32,986 nucleotides of DNA from Pseudomonas sp. PB106 (GTDB lineage Bacteria; Pseudomonadota; Gammaproteobacteria; Pseudomonadales; Pseudomonadaceae): the NCBI RefSeq assembly GCF_009764645.1, contig NZ_RWIM01000056.1, positions 1 to 32,986 of the forward strand. Reading direction: 5' to 3'. Numbering within the stretch: the first letter of the stretch is position 1; each line of letters opens with the position of its first letter. Position numbers and translations under genes: made by a program. This document shows, in pieces, positions 16,424 to 24,879 of the stretch. The notes beneath the pieces are model-generated. The model did not search any database, was not told the DNA's origin, and was given only the letters and a program-made list of their open reading frames with translations.

Positions 16424-16976
16424 GGATGGTTTTCACCAGGGCATCGTGACCTTTCTTGTCGCTGGCGCGGGAGATCACCTGAACCAGCGCCATTTTCGTA
16501 CCGGAGCCGGCCATCAACGTGGTGTTGAGGGTCTGGCCACCGCCCTGGGTGGCGGTGCTGTCGACCTGACGCAGACCGAGGCCGGTGCCTTTCTGGGTCA
16601 GGCTTTTCTCCGTGAGCTTGTTGAAATCCGGCAAGGCTTTGCGTTGGTCTTCGATAAAGCTCGAGACGCTGCCGTCGAGAAATTCGCCGTCGTTGTCCTT
16701 GACGTTCTGACCTTGAGGAATCTGGTTTTCGGCGGCAATGACCACGGTCTTGGTGGTTTCGTTGGTGTACATCGTGCCGGTCGCGCCGCCCGGGCTGGCC
16801 GTTAACGGATTGGCCACGAAGCCTTTAGGCAGAGTGAACGTGAACTTGCCGCCGAGCAGGGAGACTTGCTCGGTCGTGGCTTTTTCCTTGGCTTTGGCAG
16901 CCTGAGCGTTGATGGCGCCGAGACCGGCGACGGCCGCCAGCAACACGATGACGGCTTTCTTGCTCAACAATGACAT
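16413..16976 (-). CDS. exported DcrB-like (PsbP/MOG1-fold) protein
   Basis: Small secreted or periplasmic protein of 187 residues with a signal peptide ending near AINAQA. The central region, with FTLPKGFVANPLTASPGGATGTMYTNE and later TQGGGQTLNTTLMAGSGTKMALVQVISRA, resembles the DcrB/DUF1795 fold; this is a weak assignment. GGAGA precedes the ATG at 16976, and a TTG four codons upstream is less likely. The coding end overlaps the convergent esterase tail-to-tail. No enzymatic residues are evident. Confidence 0.72.
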   Translation of the reverse strand: MSLLSKKAVIVLLAAVAGLGAINAQAAKAKEKATTEQVSLLGGKFTFTLPKGFVANPLTASPGGATGTMYTNETTKTVVIAAENQIPQGQNVKDNDGEFLDGSVSSFIEDQRKALPDFNKLTEKSLTQKGTGLGLRQVDSTATQGGGQTLNTTLMAGSGTKMALVQVISRASDKKGHDALVKTILKD

Positions 16977-17058
16977 TCGAATCTCCAAAAGGGTGGACGC
17001 GCTAGGCGGGCGATCATCCCACGCAGCGCGCCGTCACTCCAGCGCGGTTCGTCAGGGG

Positions 17059-17835
17059 TTACTGTGCTTGCGGCTGTTTCGCCACCGGACGGGCCAGCAA
17101 CTGGCGGGTCACGCCGAGCATGGCCACCGAAACGGCGACGCCCACGGCAAATCCGCTGAGTCCCATGGTCGGCAGCGTCAATGCCGACACCAGACAGAAC
17201 GCCGAAAACGAATACATCCCCGTCGCAGTCGCCCGTAACAGCACGGCGGTAAATGCCGCGCCTCGGGTTTGCTGGGAAAACACCGCCATCACGCTGCCGA
17301 GCACCGGGAACACCGCGAGCAGACCGCTCCAGCGCTCGCCGACGGTGCTGGCCAGCATCGTGACCACCAGCGTCAGCGCGGCCCCGGCGATCATCCGCCA
17401 GATCAGTTTGTCCGACTTCGGCGCCGGGCCGTTGAGCACTGGCTGCACCTTAGGAAACAGGTAAGGCGAAGACAGCAAAGCAATCGCTGCTGCTGCGACT
17501 GAAAACGGCAATGACGGCGGAATCAACGACAGTATCAGCGCCAGGACTGCCCACACCGCCATGGAAATCGCCAACGCCCACGGCCAGTTTGCTCGCTGGG
17601 CGACCTGCGCATAGGTGATGCAGAAGGCAATCATCGCGAACATCGCCGATAACGCCGCCACCGCTGACTGAGCGGCAAACGCTGGCCCCTGTTCGATGGC
17701 GAGGAAAAACAGAATCGGCCCGACCACCACCGGCAACCCCGACAGCCACCCGGCCACGCTCGGTCCCCAACGCTTGCCCGCGAGGGAAATCAGCAGCAGA
17801 AAACCGGGAATCAACAGCAATTTGAGGATCAGCAC
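17059..17835 (-). CDS. integral membrane protein of unknown function
   Basis: Protein of 258 residues made almost wholly of hydrophobic segments (about eight). The first, LLLIPGFLLLISLAGKRWGPSVAGWLSGLPVV, includes a short polar turn. No family function is recognised with confidence. The GTG at 17835 is chosen because GGAGA lies seven bases upstream; an ATG at 17874 would add 13 residues but lacks a ribosome-binding site. It is divergent from the chalcone-isomerase-like gene across a region containing the palindrome TTTGTATACAAA. Confidence 0.75.
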   Translation of the reverse strand: MLILKLLLIPGFLLLISLAGKRWGPSVAGWLSGLPVVVGPILFFLAIEQGPAFAAQSAVAALSAMFAMIAFCITYAQVAQRANWPWALAISMAVWAVLALILSLIPPSLPFSVAAAAIALLSSPYLFPKVQPVLNGPAPKSDKLIWRMIAGAALTLVVTMLASTVGERWSGLLAVFPVLGSVMAVFSQQTRGAAFTAVLLRATATGMYSFSAFCLVSALTLPTMGLSGFAVGVAVSVAMLGVTRQLLARPVAKQPQAQ

Positions 17836-17908
17836 GCACAGGTCTCCGTCGAGTGGTGACGGCCACGTTAGCATCGCTGATCGTCGATTGCTGCAAATGT
17901 GTGCGGAT

Positions 17909-17920
17909 TTTGTATACAAA
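17909..17920. promoter_or_regulatory. perfect 12-bp palindrome TTTGTATACAAA in a divergent gap
   Basis: It lies between the divergent membrane-protein and chalcone-isomerase-like genes, 62 bp before the latter's ATG. TTGTATACAA-type sites are bound by several GntR-family repressors, but no such regulator is adjacent, so operator function is inferred only. Confidence 0.35.
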
Positions 17921-17981
17921 GTGCTGATCGCGATAGCCGACTATGCTCTGACTATCAGGGCTAGCCGGAGTCGATACCGCC

Positions 17982-18518
17982 ATGAACAGAACACCGAAGG
18001 TGTTGCGCGGATGCTGCGGAATCGGCCTGTGGGCGCTGTTGCTGACGCCGACCTGGGCCAATTGGCAGGACGCGGTGCCCGGTGCGCAGATCATCGGCAC
18101 CGGCGATTTCAGCGTATTCGGATTCGATGTGTACAACGCGCGGTTGTGGAGCGCCGCCCGACCGCTGGCGGACGGTCAGCCGTTTGCGTTGGAGTTGATC
18201 TACCGCCGCAGCATCTCCCGCGAGGATCTGGTCAAGGCCAGCGTCAATGAAATCAAGCGCTTGGGCGGCGCCACGGTCAGCCCCGCGCAACTGGCCGGTT
18301 GGCAGATTCAGATGCAGCAATCGTTCGTCGATGTGCAGGCCGGCACGCGCATTACCGGGGTATATCTGCCGGGGCAGGGCGCACGGTTTTTTGTCGGTCA
18401 GCAGTTGCAGCATGAAATTGATGATCCGCACTTTGCCCGGGCGTTCTTCGACATCTGGCTGGATCCGCGCACGCGCAGTCCCGAGTTGCGTGAGCAGTTG
18501 TTAGGTGTGAGTCGATAG
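17982..18518 (+). CDS. chalcone isomerase-like family protein
   Basis: Exported protein of 178 residues with a signal peptide (cleavage near TWAN). It matches the bacterial chalcone-isomerase-like family, seen in the FSVFGFDVYNARLWSA opening, LELIYRRSISREDLVKAS and the C-terminal FFDIWLDPRTRSPELREQLLG. In bacteria these proteins have no demonstrated flavonoid substrate and may bind fatty acids or related lipids. CGGAG lies 12 bases before the ATG. The next gene, mntH, starts 73 bp after its stop; co-transcription is possible but a functional link is not evident. Confidence 0.78.
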   Translation: MNRTPKVLRGCCGIGLWALLLTPTWANWQDAVPGAQIIGTGDFSVFGFDVYNARLWSAARPLADGQPFALELIYRRSISREDLVKASVNEIKRLGGATVSPAQLAGWQIQMQQSFVDVQAGTRITGVYLPGQGARFFVGQQLQHEIDDPHFARAFFDIWLDPRTRSPELREQLLGVSR

Positions 18519-18590
18519 ATTCTTTTGCGCTTCAAGGCTCCGGCTGAAACGTCTAAGCTGCGTCTTTCCGACTTGTTTCTGGATGTGTGC

Positions 18591-19910
18591 GTGAAATTCA
18601 GTTTGCCCAAAATCGCCACCGCGCCGTTTTGCCCGCCGGAAGTGGCCGGCAGTGTCGCGGTGGATCCGAGTGCCTCATTCTTCAAACGCGTGCTGCGTTT
18701 CGCCGGTCCCGGATTGCTGGTGTCGATCGGCTACATGGACCCGGGCAACTGGGCGACTGCCATCGAGGCCGGTTCGCGTTTTGGCTACAGCCTGTTGTTT
18801 GTGGTGTTGCTGGCGAGTCTGGCGGGCATGGTCGTGCAGTGCCTGTGTTCGCGGCTGGGCATCGCGACGGGGCGCGACCTGGCGCAATTGTCCCGCGAGC
18901 GTTACAGCACACCGACCGCGCGTCTGCAGTGGGTGCTGGCGGAAATTTCGATCATCGCCACCGACCTCGCTGAAGTGCTCGGTTGTGCGCTGGCGTTTCA
19001 CTTGTTGCTCGGTTGTTCGCTGACCTTTGGTATTGCCCTGACCGCGTTCGACACCTTGCTGGTGCTGGCCCTGCAGAATCGCGGCTTCCGCCGTCTCGAA
19101 GCGATCATGCTGGTGTTGGTGGCGACCATCGGCGTGTGTTTCTTCGTTGAACTGGTGCTGATCAAACCGTATTGGCCGGACGTGTTCAGCGGCTTCAAAC
19201 CCTCGTTGTCGGCGATCAGCGATGCCGCGCCGTTGTACTTGGCCATCGGCATTCTCGGCGCGACGGTGATGCCGCATAACCTCTATCTGCACACTTCAAT
19301 CGTGCAAACGCGGATGATCGGCAAGGATCTGGCGAGCAAGCAGGACGCGGTGAAACTGGCGCGCATCGACACCATCGGCTCGCTGGCGTTGGCGCTGCTG
19401 GTCAACGCGGCGATTCTGATTCTCGCGGCGGCGGCGTTCCATCAGTCCGGGCACACCGACGTGGTCGACATTCAGGACGCCTATCACTTGCTCGATCCGC
19501 TGGTCGGCGGCGCACTCGCCAGTGTGCTGTTCGGCGTGGCGTTGCTGGCGTCCGGGCAGAGCTCGACGTTCACCGGCACCATCGCCGGGCAGGTGATCAT
19601 GGAGGGCTATTTGAACCTGCGGATCCCTTGCTGGCAGCGGCGCTTGATCACGCGCGGGCTGGCGCTGATTCCGGCGTTCATCGGCGTGTGGCTGATGGGC
19701 GACAACGCGGTGGGCAAGTTGCTGGTGATGAGTCAGGTGGTGTTGAGTCTGCAACTGCCGTTTGCGCTGTACCCGCTGATTCGCATGACCAACGACCACA
19801 AGCTGATGGGGCCGTTTGTGAATCGTTTGCCGACGCGGGTGTTGGCTTGGGGATTGTTTGGGGTGATCAGCGGGGCGAATGCGTGGCTGATTCTGCAATT
19901 GGCTGGCTGA
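18591..19910 (+). CDS. mntH: Nramp-family divalent metal (Mn2+) transporter
   Basis: Proton-coupled inner-membrane importer of Mn2+/Fe2+, 439 residues with about eleven membrane segments. Metal-site motifs are seen: DPGN (Asp50, Asn53) in GYMDPGNWATAIEAG and the MPHN in GATVMPHNLYLH (Met227-His229), with GQSSTFTGTIAGQVIMEGYL later. The GTG at 18591 gives the family start VKFSLPKIATAPFCP and is preferred over the TTG at 18525 further upstream. No MntR or Fur box or Mn riboswitch was recognised in the 72-bp leader. Confidence 0.92.
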   Translation: MKFSLPKIATAPFCPPEVAGSVAVDPSASFFKRVLRFAGPGLLVSIGYMDPGNWATAIEAGSRFGYSLLFVVLLASLAGMVVQCLCSRLGIATGRDLAQLSRERYSTPTARLQWVLAEISIIATDLAEVLGCALAFHLLLGCSLTFGIALTAFDTLLVLALQNRGFRRLEAIMLVLVATIGVCFFVELVLIKPYWPDVFSGFKPSLSAISDAAPLYLAIGILGATVMPHNLYLHTSIVQTRMIGKDLASKQDAVKLARIDTIGSLALALLVNAAILILAAAAFHQSGHTDVVDIQDAYHLLDPLVGGALASVLFGVALLASGQSSTFTGTIAGQVIMEGYLNLRIPCWQRRLITRGLALIPAFIGVWLMGDNAVGKLLVMSQVVLSLQLPFALYPLIRMTNDHKLMGPFVNRLPTRVLAWGLFGVISGANAWLILQLAG

Positions 19911-19930
19911 AAATTTTTTGCTGACTGGGC

Positions 19931-20034
19931 TGGCCTCATCGCTGGCAAGCCAGCTCCCACAGGGTTAGTGGGTGTACAAAATATTTGTAACCACCCTGAA
20001 TCACTGTGGGAGCTGGCTTGCCAGCGATAGGTCC
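19931..20034. repeat. REP doublet, class C
   Basis: Inverted CATCGCTGGCAAGCCAGCT arms with CTCCCACAG / CTGTGGGAG, about 20 bp after the mntH stop. Together with the terminator at 20061-20100 it separates mntH from the convergent thiolase gene. Confidence 0.9.
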
Positions 20035-20060
20035 ATTGAAAGCAACACAAAATCCAGACA

Positions 20061-20100
20061 AAAAAACACCCGGTGCAACGCAAGTCGCACCGGGTTTTTT
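20061..20100. terminator. bidirectional intrinsic terminator
   Basis: A 9-bp perfect stem (ACCCGGTGC / GCACCGGGT, 20068-20076 and 20087-20095) is flanked by an A-run on the left and a T-run on the right, so it can end transcripts from both mntH and the thiolase operon. Confidence 0.88.
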
Positions 20101-20155
20101 GTTGCCAGCAATCAGCGGATGTCGTGGATCCGCCGCCTGCCGTTGAACCTCTTGC

Positions 20156-21337
20156 TTAACCGCGTTCCAGCGCCAGCGCGACACCTTGACCGCCGCCGAT
20201 GCAAAGAGTCGCCAGACCCTTTTTCGCGTCGCGTTTGATCATTTCATGCAGCAGCGTCACCAGCACGCGGCAGCCCGATGCACCGATCGGGTGGCCCAGT
20301 GCGATGGCGCCGCCGTTGACGTTGACCTTGTTCAGATCCCATTGAAGATCCTTGGCCACCGCCAGCGATTGCGCGGCGAAAGCTTCGTTGGCTTCGATCA
20401 GGTCGAGTTGGTCGATGTTCCAGCCAGCCTTGTCGAGGCAACGACGGGTGGCCGACACCGGGCCGATGCCCATGATCGCTGGATCAACACCCGCGTTGGC
20501 GTAAGCAGCGATTTTCGCCAGCACCGGCAGGCCCAGTGCTTTGGCTTTTTCCGCGCTCATCAGAATCACAGCGGCAGCGCCGTCGTTCAGCGACGAAGCG
20601 TTGCCGGCGGTGACGCTGCCGTCCTTTTTGAAGGCCGGACGCAGTTTCGCCAGCGATTCAGCGCTGGTGTCGCCGCGTGGTTGCTCATCAACCTTGAACG
20701 CGACCGGATCGCCTTTGCGCTGCGGGATCAGGATCGGAGTGATTTCATCGACAAAGCGACCGGCCTCAATGGCAGCGGCGGCTTTCTGCTGAGACGCGGC
20801 AGCGAAGGCGTCCTGCTGTTCGCGGCTGATCGCGTACTTGTCGACCAGATTCTCGGCAGTGATGCCCATGTGGTAATCGTTGAATGCATCCCACAGGCCA
20901 TCGCTGATCATGGTGTCGACGATTTGCGCATGGCCCATGCGCAGACCGGTGCGTGCGCTCGGCATCACGTAGTTGGACAGGCTCATGTTTTCCTGGCCGC
21001 CGGCGATGATCACGTCGGCATCGCCGCAACGGATCGCCTGTGCACCCAGGTGCAAAGCCTTGAGACCCGAGCCGCAGACCTTGTTCAGCGTCAGCGCCGG
21101 CACGGCGTGAGGCAGGCCAGCCTTGATTGCGGACTGGCGCGCCGGGTTCTGGCCGGCGCCGGCGGTCAGCACTTGGCCCATGATCACTTCATCGACTTGA
21201 GCACCGTCCAGCCCGGTCTGCTCGAGCAACTGGCGGATCACCGCCGCGCCCAGATCGACGGCGGACACGCTGGCCAGGGAGCCCTGGAAACTGCCGATCG
21301 CGGTACGCGTGGCGGCAACAATTACGACGTCTTGCAT
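20156..21337 (-). CDS. atoB: acetyl-CoA C-acetyltransferase (thiolase)
   Basis: Degradative-type thiolase of 393 residues that cleaves acetoacetyl-CoA to two acetyl-CoA. The nucleophile is Cys88 in [11 protein letters not shown]. The NEAFA loop, the catalytic His of [11 protein letters not shown] and the C-terminal Cys of CIGGGQG are all present. The ATG at 21337 follows GAGGA; the frame could start five codons earlier, but the family N-terminus [15 protein letters not shown] favours this one. It is the last gene after the two CoA-transferase subunits (11-bp gap) and is followed by a terminator. No acetoacetate permease or hydroxybutyrate dehydrogenase gene is attached downstream. Confidence 0.94.
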   Translation of the reverse strand: MQDVVIVAATRTAIGSFQGSLASVSAVDLGAAVIRQLLEQTGLDGAQVDEVIMGQVLTAGAGQNPARQSAIKAGLPHAVPALTLNKVCGSGLKALHLGAQAIRCGDADVIIAGGQENMSLSNYVMPSARTGLRMGHAQIVDTMISDGLWDAFNDYHMGITAENLVDKYAISREQQDAFAAASQQKAAAAIEAGRFVDEITPILIPQRKGDPVAFKVDEQPRGDTSAESLAKLRPAFKKDGSVTAGNASSLNDGAAAVILMSAEKAKALGLPVLAKIAAYANAGVDPAIMGIGPVSATRRCLDKAGWNIDQLDLIEANEAFAAQSLAVAKDLQWDLNKVNVNGGAIALGHPIGASGCRVLVTLLHEMIKRDAKKGLATLCIGGGQGVALALERG

Positions 21338-21348
21338 TTTCGAATTCC

Positions 21349-22014
21349 TCACTGGGCAGCGAACTGCATTTCCGGTACGTGATCCGGGACGATCAGTTTA
21401 CCAGCGGTTTTGGCGACGATTTCCTCAACGCTGACGCCAGGTGCGCGTTCCTTGAGGACAAAAGCGCCATTTTCGATTTCCAGATAGGCGAGGTCGGTCA
21501 GCACACGCTTGATGCAACCGGCGCCAGTCAACGGCAGGCTGCACTTGCTGAGCAATTTCGACTCACCGTCCTTGGAGGCGTGGGTCATGATCACGATGAT
21601 GTTGTCAGCGCCGGCTACCAGGTCCATTGCGCCGCCCATGCCCTTGACCAGTTTGCCGGGGATCATCCACGAAGCGATGTTGCCCTCGACGTCGACTTCG
21701 AACGCGCCGAGTACGGTCAGATCGACGTGACCACCACGGATCATCGCGAAGGATTCGGCGGAATTGAAGATCGACGCGCCGATGCGCGCGGTCACCGTTT
21801 GTTTGCCGGCGTTGATCATGTCGGCGTCGATGGTTTCCTCAGTCGGAAACGGGCCCATGCCGAGCAGGCCGTTTTCCGATTGCAGCATGACTTCCATGCC
21901 TTCGGGGATGTAGTTGGCGACCAGGGTCGGAATGCCGATACCGAGGTTCACGTAGAAGCCGTCCTGCATTTCGCGGGCGACGCGCTGAGCCATTTGTTCG
22001 CGGGAAAGTGCCAT
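21349..22014 (-). CDS. dhcB: 3-oxoacid (acetoacetate) CoA-transferase subunit B
   Basis: Cytosolic CoA-transferase subunit of 221 residues. The catalytic Glu is Glu47 in [16 protein letters not shown], and [13 protein letters not shown] is the family N-terminal block. GGAGA precedes the ATG. With subunit A (24-bp gap upstream) it transfers CoA to acetoacetate or a related 3-oxoacid, and the product is split by the thiolase. Gene order LysR, A, B, thiolase matches P. aeruginosa dhcR-dhcA-dhcB-atoB, which is needed for carnitine breakdown; whether the true acceptor is acetoacetate or dehydrocarnitine is not settled by sequence. atoA is an alternative name. Confidence 0.9.
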   Translation of the reverse strand: MALSREQMAQRVAREMQDGFYVNLGIGIPTLVANYIPEGMEVMLQSENGLLGMGPFPTEETIDADMINAGKQTVTARIGASIFNSAESFAMIRGGHVDLTVLGAFEVDVEGNIASWMIPGKLVKGMGGAMDLVAGADNIIVIMTHASKDGESKLLSKCSLPLTGAGCIKRVLTDLAYLEIENGAFVLKERAPGVSVEEIVAKTAGKLIVPDHVPEMQFAAQ

Positions 22015-22038
22015 GTTTTTATTCTCCGTCAGCCTGGA

Positions 22039-22737
22039 TTATTTGCGGATGGTGCGCTGTTCGATGCGTTTTTCGAACGTGCCGCAAATGACCCGATCGA
22101 CGTAGATGCCCGGGGTATGGATCTGCGAGGGGTCGAGTTCGCCGGGCTCGACGATTTCTTCGACTTCAACCACGGTGATCTTGCCGGCGGTAGCGGCCAG
22201 CGGGTTGAAGTTCTGCGCGGTGTGACGGTAGATGACGTTGCCGAAATGGTCGGCTTTCCAGCCTTTGACGATGGCGAAGTCGCCGGTGATGGATTCTTCC
22301 ATCAGGTACTTGCGACCCTTGAATTCACGCACTTCCTTGCCTTCGGCAACCGGCGTGCCGACGCCGGTGGCGGTGAAGAAAGCCGGGATGCCAGCGCCGC
22401 CTGCGCGCATCTTCTCGGCGAGGGTGCCTTGCGGGGTCAGGATGACTTCGATGTCGCCCTTGAGCAGTTGCTCTTCGAACAGCTTGTTTTCGCCAACGTA
22501 GGAGGCGATGACTTTGCTGATCTGGCGATCGGTGAGCAGCACGCCGAGGCCGAAACCGTCGACGCCGCAGTTGTTGGAGACCACGGTGAGGTCGCGGGTG
22601 CCTTTGCGCTTGATCTCGGCGATCAGGTTTTCAGGAATGCCGCACAGACCGAAGCCGCCGGCGATGACGGTCATGCCGTCCTCAAGCCCGGCCAGGGCTT
22701 CCTCGTAGGAACTCACGCGCTTGTCGAAACCTGCCAT
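22039..22737 (-). CDS. dhcA: 3-oxoacid (acetoacetate) CoA-transferase subunit A
   Basis: CoA-binding subunit of 232 residues: [21 protein letters not shown] is the glycine-rich CoA loop, followed by [17 protein letters not shown] and [16 protein letters not shown]. The ATG at 22737 follows AGAGGTG; a GTG two codons upstream is possible. It is the first gene of the operon and is divergent from the LysR gene. An AT-rich stretch at about 22790-22865 in the gap is the likely promoter. atoD is an alternative name. Confidence 0.9.
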   Translation of the reverse strand: MAGFDKRVSSYEEALAGLEDGMTVIAGGFGLCGIPENLIAEIKRKGTRDLTVVSNNCGVDGFGLGVLLTDRQISKVIASYVGENKLFEEQLLKGDIEVILTPQGTLAEKMRAGGAGIPAFFTATGVGTPVAEGKEVREFKGRKYLMEESITGDFAIVKGWKADHFGNVIYRHTAQNFNPLAATAGKITVVEVEEIVEPGELDPSQIHTPGIYVDRVICGTFEKRIEQRTIRK

Positions 22738-22868
22738 ATGCACCTCTTTTATTATTTGCGGGCGGCTGGCTAGCCGAATGGTTGGAGTGTCTCGCTGGTG
22801 GATATATTTGTTAAGTTGATTTTTAAGGTTGATTGATTGATAAAGCTCAATAGTCGCGTTATGTCTTT

Positions 22869-22971
22869 GATCGTTCCCACGCTCCGCGTGGGAATGCCTC
22901 TAAGGACGCTCCGCGTCCAGTGACGCAGAGCGTCACAAGCTGCATTCCCACGCAGGAGCGTGGGAACGATC
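22869..22971. repeat. REP doublet, class B, in a divergent promoter region
   Basis: Arms GATCGTTCCCACGC and GCGTGGGAACGATC. It ends 27 bp before the LysR start codon, so most of the LysR leader is repeat. A REP in a divergent control region rather than at a 3' end is less usual. Confidence 0.9.
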
Positions 22972-22998
22972 ATGTACCGAGAGTCCTGAGGTTTCAGT

Positions 22999-23874
22999 AT
23001 GACCATCAAACAGATCCGCGCCTTCCTCGCCGTGGCTCACAGCCTCAGTTTCGCCGTGGCCGGCGAGCGTCTGCACCTGTCGCAATCGGCGTTGAGCCTG
23101 ACCATCAAGGCGTTGGAGGAGGGTCTGGGCGGGCGTCTGTTCAGCCGCAACACGCGCAACGTCGCGCTGACCCCGGAAGGTGAATCGCTGTTGCCGTTGG
23201 CGCGACGGTTGATCGCCGACTGGGACAACGCTGAAGACGAAATGCGCCAGCGCTTCAGCCTGCAGCGCGGGCGGGTGACGCTGGCGGCGATGCCGTCGTT
23301 TGCCGGCAATCTGCTGCCGCCGATCCTCAAATCCTTTCGCGCGCGCTATCCGAACGTCAGCGTCACGGTCAACGACGTGATCAACGAGCAAGTGCTGGAG
23401 ATGGTCCGCGATCGTCAAGTGGAGCTGGGCGTGGCGTTCGAACCGATGCAAAACACCTCAATGACATTCACTCCGTTGTACATCGATCGCTTCGTCGCGG
23501 TGGTGCCCAAGGATTCGCCACTGGCGGTGCACAGCGAGATCGACTGGCAGACGCTGTTGTCTGAGCCATTCATCACCTTGCAGCGACCGTCCACGGTGCG
23601 GGTCATGCTGGAGGAACATTTGCAGGCGCGCGGGATGAAATTGCCGGTGGAGTTTGAAAGTCATCAACTGGCGACGGTGGGGAAAATGGTCGCCAGTGGC
23701 CTCGGTGTCAGCGCCGTGCCAGCGTTGTGCGCCGAGCAAATGCAGGAGCTCGGCGCGCATTGCCTGACCTTGAGCGATTCAGTGGAGCGGGCGATTGGCG
23801 TATTGACCGAGCCGGGCAATGAGCTGTCGGCAGCGGCGCAGGCGTTGTTCGATATCCTCAAGGCCGAACACTGA
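22999..23874 (+). CDS. dhcR: LysR-family transcriptional regulator (DhcR-like)
   Basis: Regulator of 291 residues with an N-terminal winged HTH (about 1-60: FLAVAHSLSFAVAGERLHLSQSALS, IKALEEGLGGRLFSR, LTPEGE) and a LysR effector domain from about 90. GAGG precedes the ATG. It is divergent from the CoA-transferase/thiolase operon, which is the usual position of a LysR activator of that operon, and its neighbours match DhcR of P. aeruginosa. The inducer is not evident from sequence. Confidence 0.88.
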   Translation: MTIKQIRAFLAVAHSLSFAVAGERLHLSQSALSLTIKALEEGLGGRLFSRNTRNVALTPEGESLLPLARRLIADWDNAEDEMRQRFSLQRGRVTLAAMPSFAGNLLPPILKSFRARYPNVSVTVNDVINEQVLEMVRDRQVELGVAFEPMQNTSMTFTPLYIDRFVAVVPKDSPLAVHSEIDWQTLLSEPFITLQRPSTVRVMLEEHLQARGMKLPVEFESHQLATVGKMVASGLGVSAVPALCAEQMQELGAHCLTLSDSVERAIGVLTEPGNELSAAAQALFDILKAEH

Positions 23875-23876
23875 CC

Positions 23877-23970
23877 CTGTGGGAGCCAGCCCTGCTGGCG
23901 ATGAGGCCCGCACATTCAACATCTATGTTGCATGCGCGGCCGCCATCGCGAGCCGGCTCACTCCTACAGG
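23877..23970. repeat. mixed or degenerate REP pair
   Basis: The left half is a class C/D-like copy (CTGTGGGAGCCAGCCCTGCT), and the right half (GCCATCGCGAGCCGGCTCAC) is of the kind found at 31735-31827. The two halves are not inverse copies of one element. It lies between the LysR and convergent sirtuin genes. Confidence 0.7.
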
Positions 23971-23982
23971 AGATTTGTGTGT

Positions 23983-24825
23983 TCAGCAGGTGAGACGTTG
24001 GGTCAGCAGAGGCAGCAGTTGTTCGCAGGACGCTTCGATTTTCAGACTGAGCAAATCATCCGCCCGGGTCTTGCCCAGATTGATGGCGATCAACGGCTTG
24101 CCGCGATCAACCATCACCCGGCACAAACGAAACGCCGAATATGCCATCAGCGATGACCCGACAACCAGCATGCCGGCGGCATTCTCGGCGGCGGCCATGG
24201 CTCGGGCGGCAGTCGGTTGCGCAACGTTCTCCCCGAAAAACACCACGTCGGGTTTCATCCGCTCGCCTGCGCAATGCGGGCAGTGAGGCACCTGAAACCG
24301 TGCCTCGAAGGCCGGGTCGAGCAGGGTATCGCCATCCGGCGCCTGCACCGCGTCAACGCCAGCCAGGTAGGGATTTTGCGATTCCATCAGGCGCTGGATC
24401 GCATCGCGCTCGCTGCGCTGACCGCAATCCAGGCACAGCACCCGATGCAGACTGCCGTGCAGTTCAATCACGTCATGACTGCCGGCCTGATCGTGCAAGG
24501 TGTCGACGTTCTGCGTGATCAAATCGCTGATCAGTCCATGACTCTGCAAACTGGCCAACGCCGCGTGCGCCGCATTCGGTTGCGCCTGCCGCACTCGTGG
24601 CCAGCCGAGCATGGCCCGCGCCCAGTAACGACGGCGCGACTCCGGAGCCGCGAGAAATTCCTGATACATCATCGGCTGCCGACCCCGGCGCACACCGTCG
24701 CTGTCGCGATAATCCGGAATGCCCGAGGGCGTGCTGATGCCAGCGCCGGTGAGCACCAGAAAATCGCCATTGGCCATCGCCTGTTGCAGGGTGTCGAGGT
24801 GTGCGCGGGTCGGGCTGTCGAGCAT
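23983..24825 (-). CDS. Sir2-family NAD-dependent deacylase (class II/SIRT4-like)
   Basis: NAD+-dependent protein deacylase of 280 residues. NAD-binding motifs are GAGISTPSGIPDYRDSDG (27-44) and TQNVD (104-108), the catalytic His is His123 in ELHGSLH, and the zinc cysteines are Cys131, Cys134 and Cys182, Cys185. The PDYRDSDG/RRGRQPM variant and the GS(S)LM end of the Rossmann part recall the SIRT4-like class II subgroup rather than CobB-type enzymes. GGAG precedes the ATG. It stands alone; the natural acyl substrate is unknown. Confidence 0.9.
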   Translation of the reverse strand: MLDSPTRAHLDTLQQAMANGDFLVLTGAGISTPSGIPDYRDSDGVRRGRQPMMYQEFLAAPESRRRYWARAMLGWPRVRQAQPNAAHAALASLQSHGLISDLITQNVDTLHDQAGSHDVIELHGSLHRVLCLDCGQRSERDAIQRLMESQNPYLAGVDAVQAPDGDTLLDPAFEARFQVPHCPHCAGERMKPDVVFFGENVAQPTAARAMAAAENAAGMLVVGSSLMAYSAFRLCRVMVDRGKPLIAINLGKTRADDLLSLKIEASCEQLLPLLTQRLTC

Positions 24826-24879
24826 GGTCAGCGCTCCGGAAGGGACGGTGCCAGCAGGTTAGCACGCGGCCCGCTCAGG

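Noticed and set aside
18525..18590. TTG start adding 22 residues to MntH
   Set aside because: The family N-terminus starts at the GTG at 18591.
21379..22773. 464-codon plus-strand frame opposite the CoA-transferase genes
   Set aside because: It is antisense to two well-supported enzymes and shows no recognisable domain.
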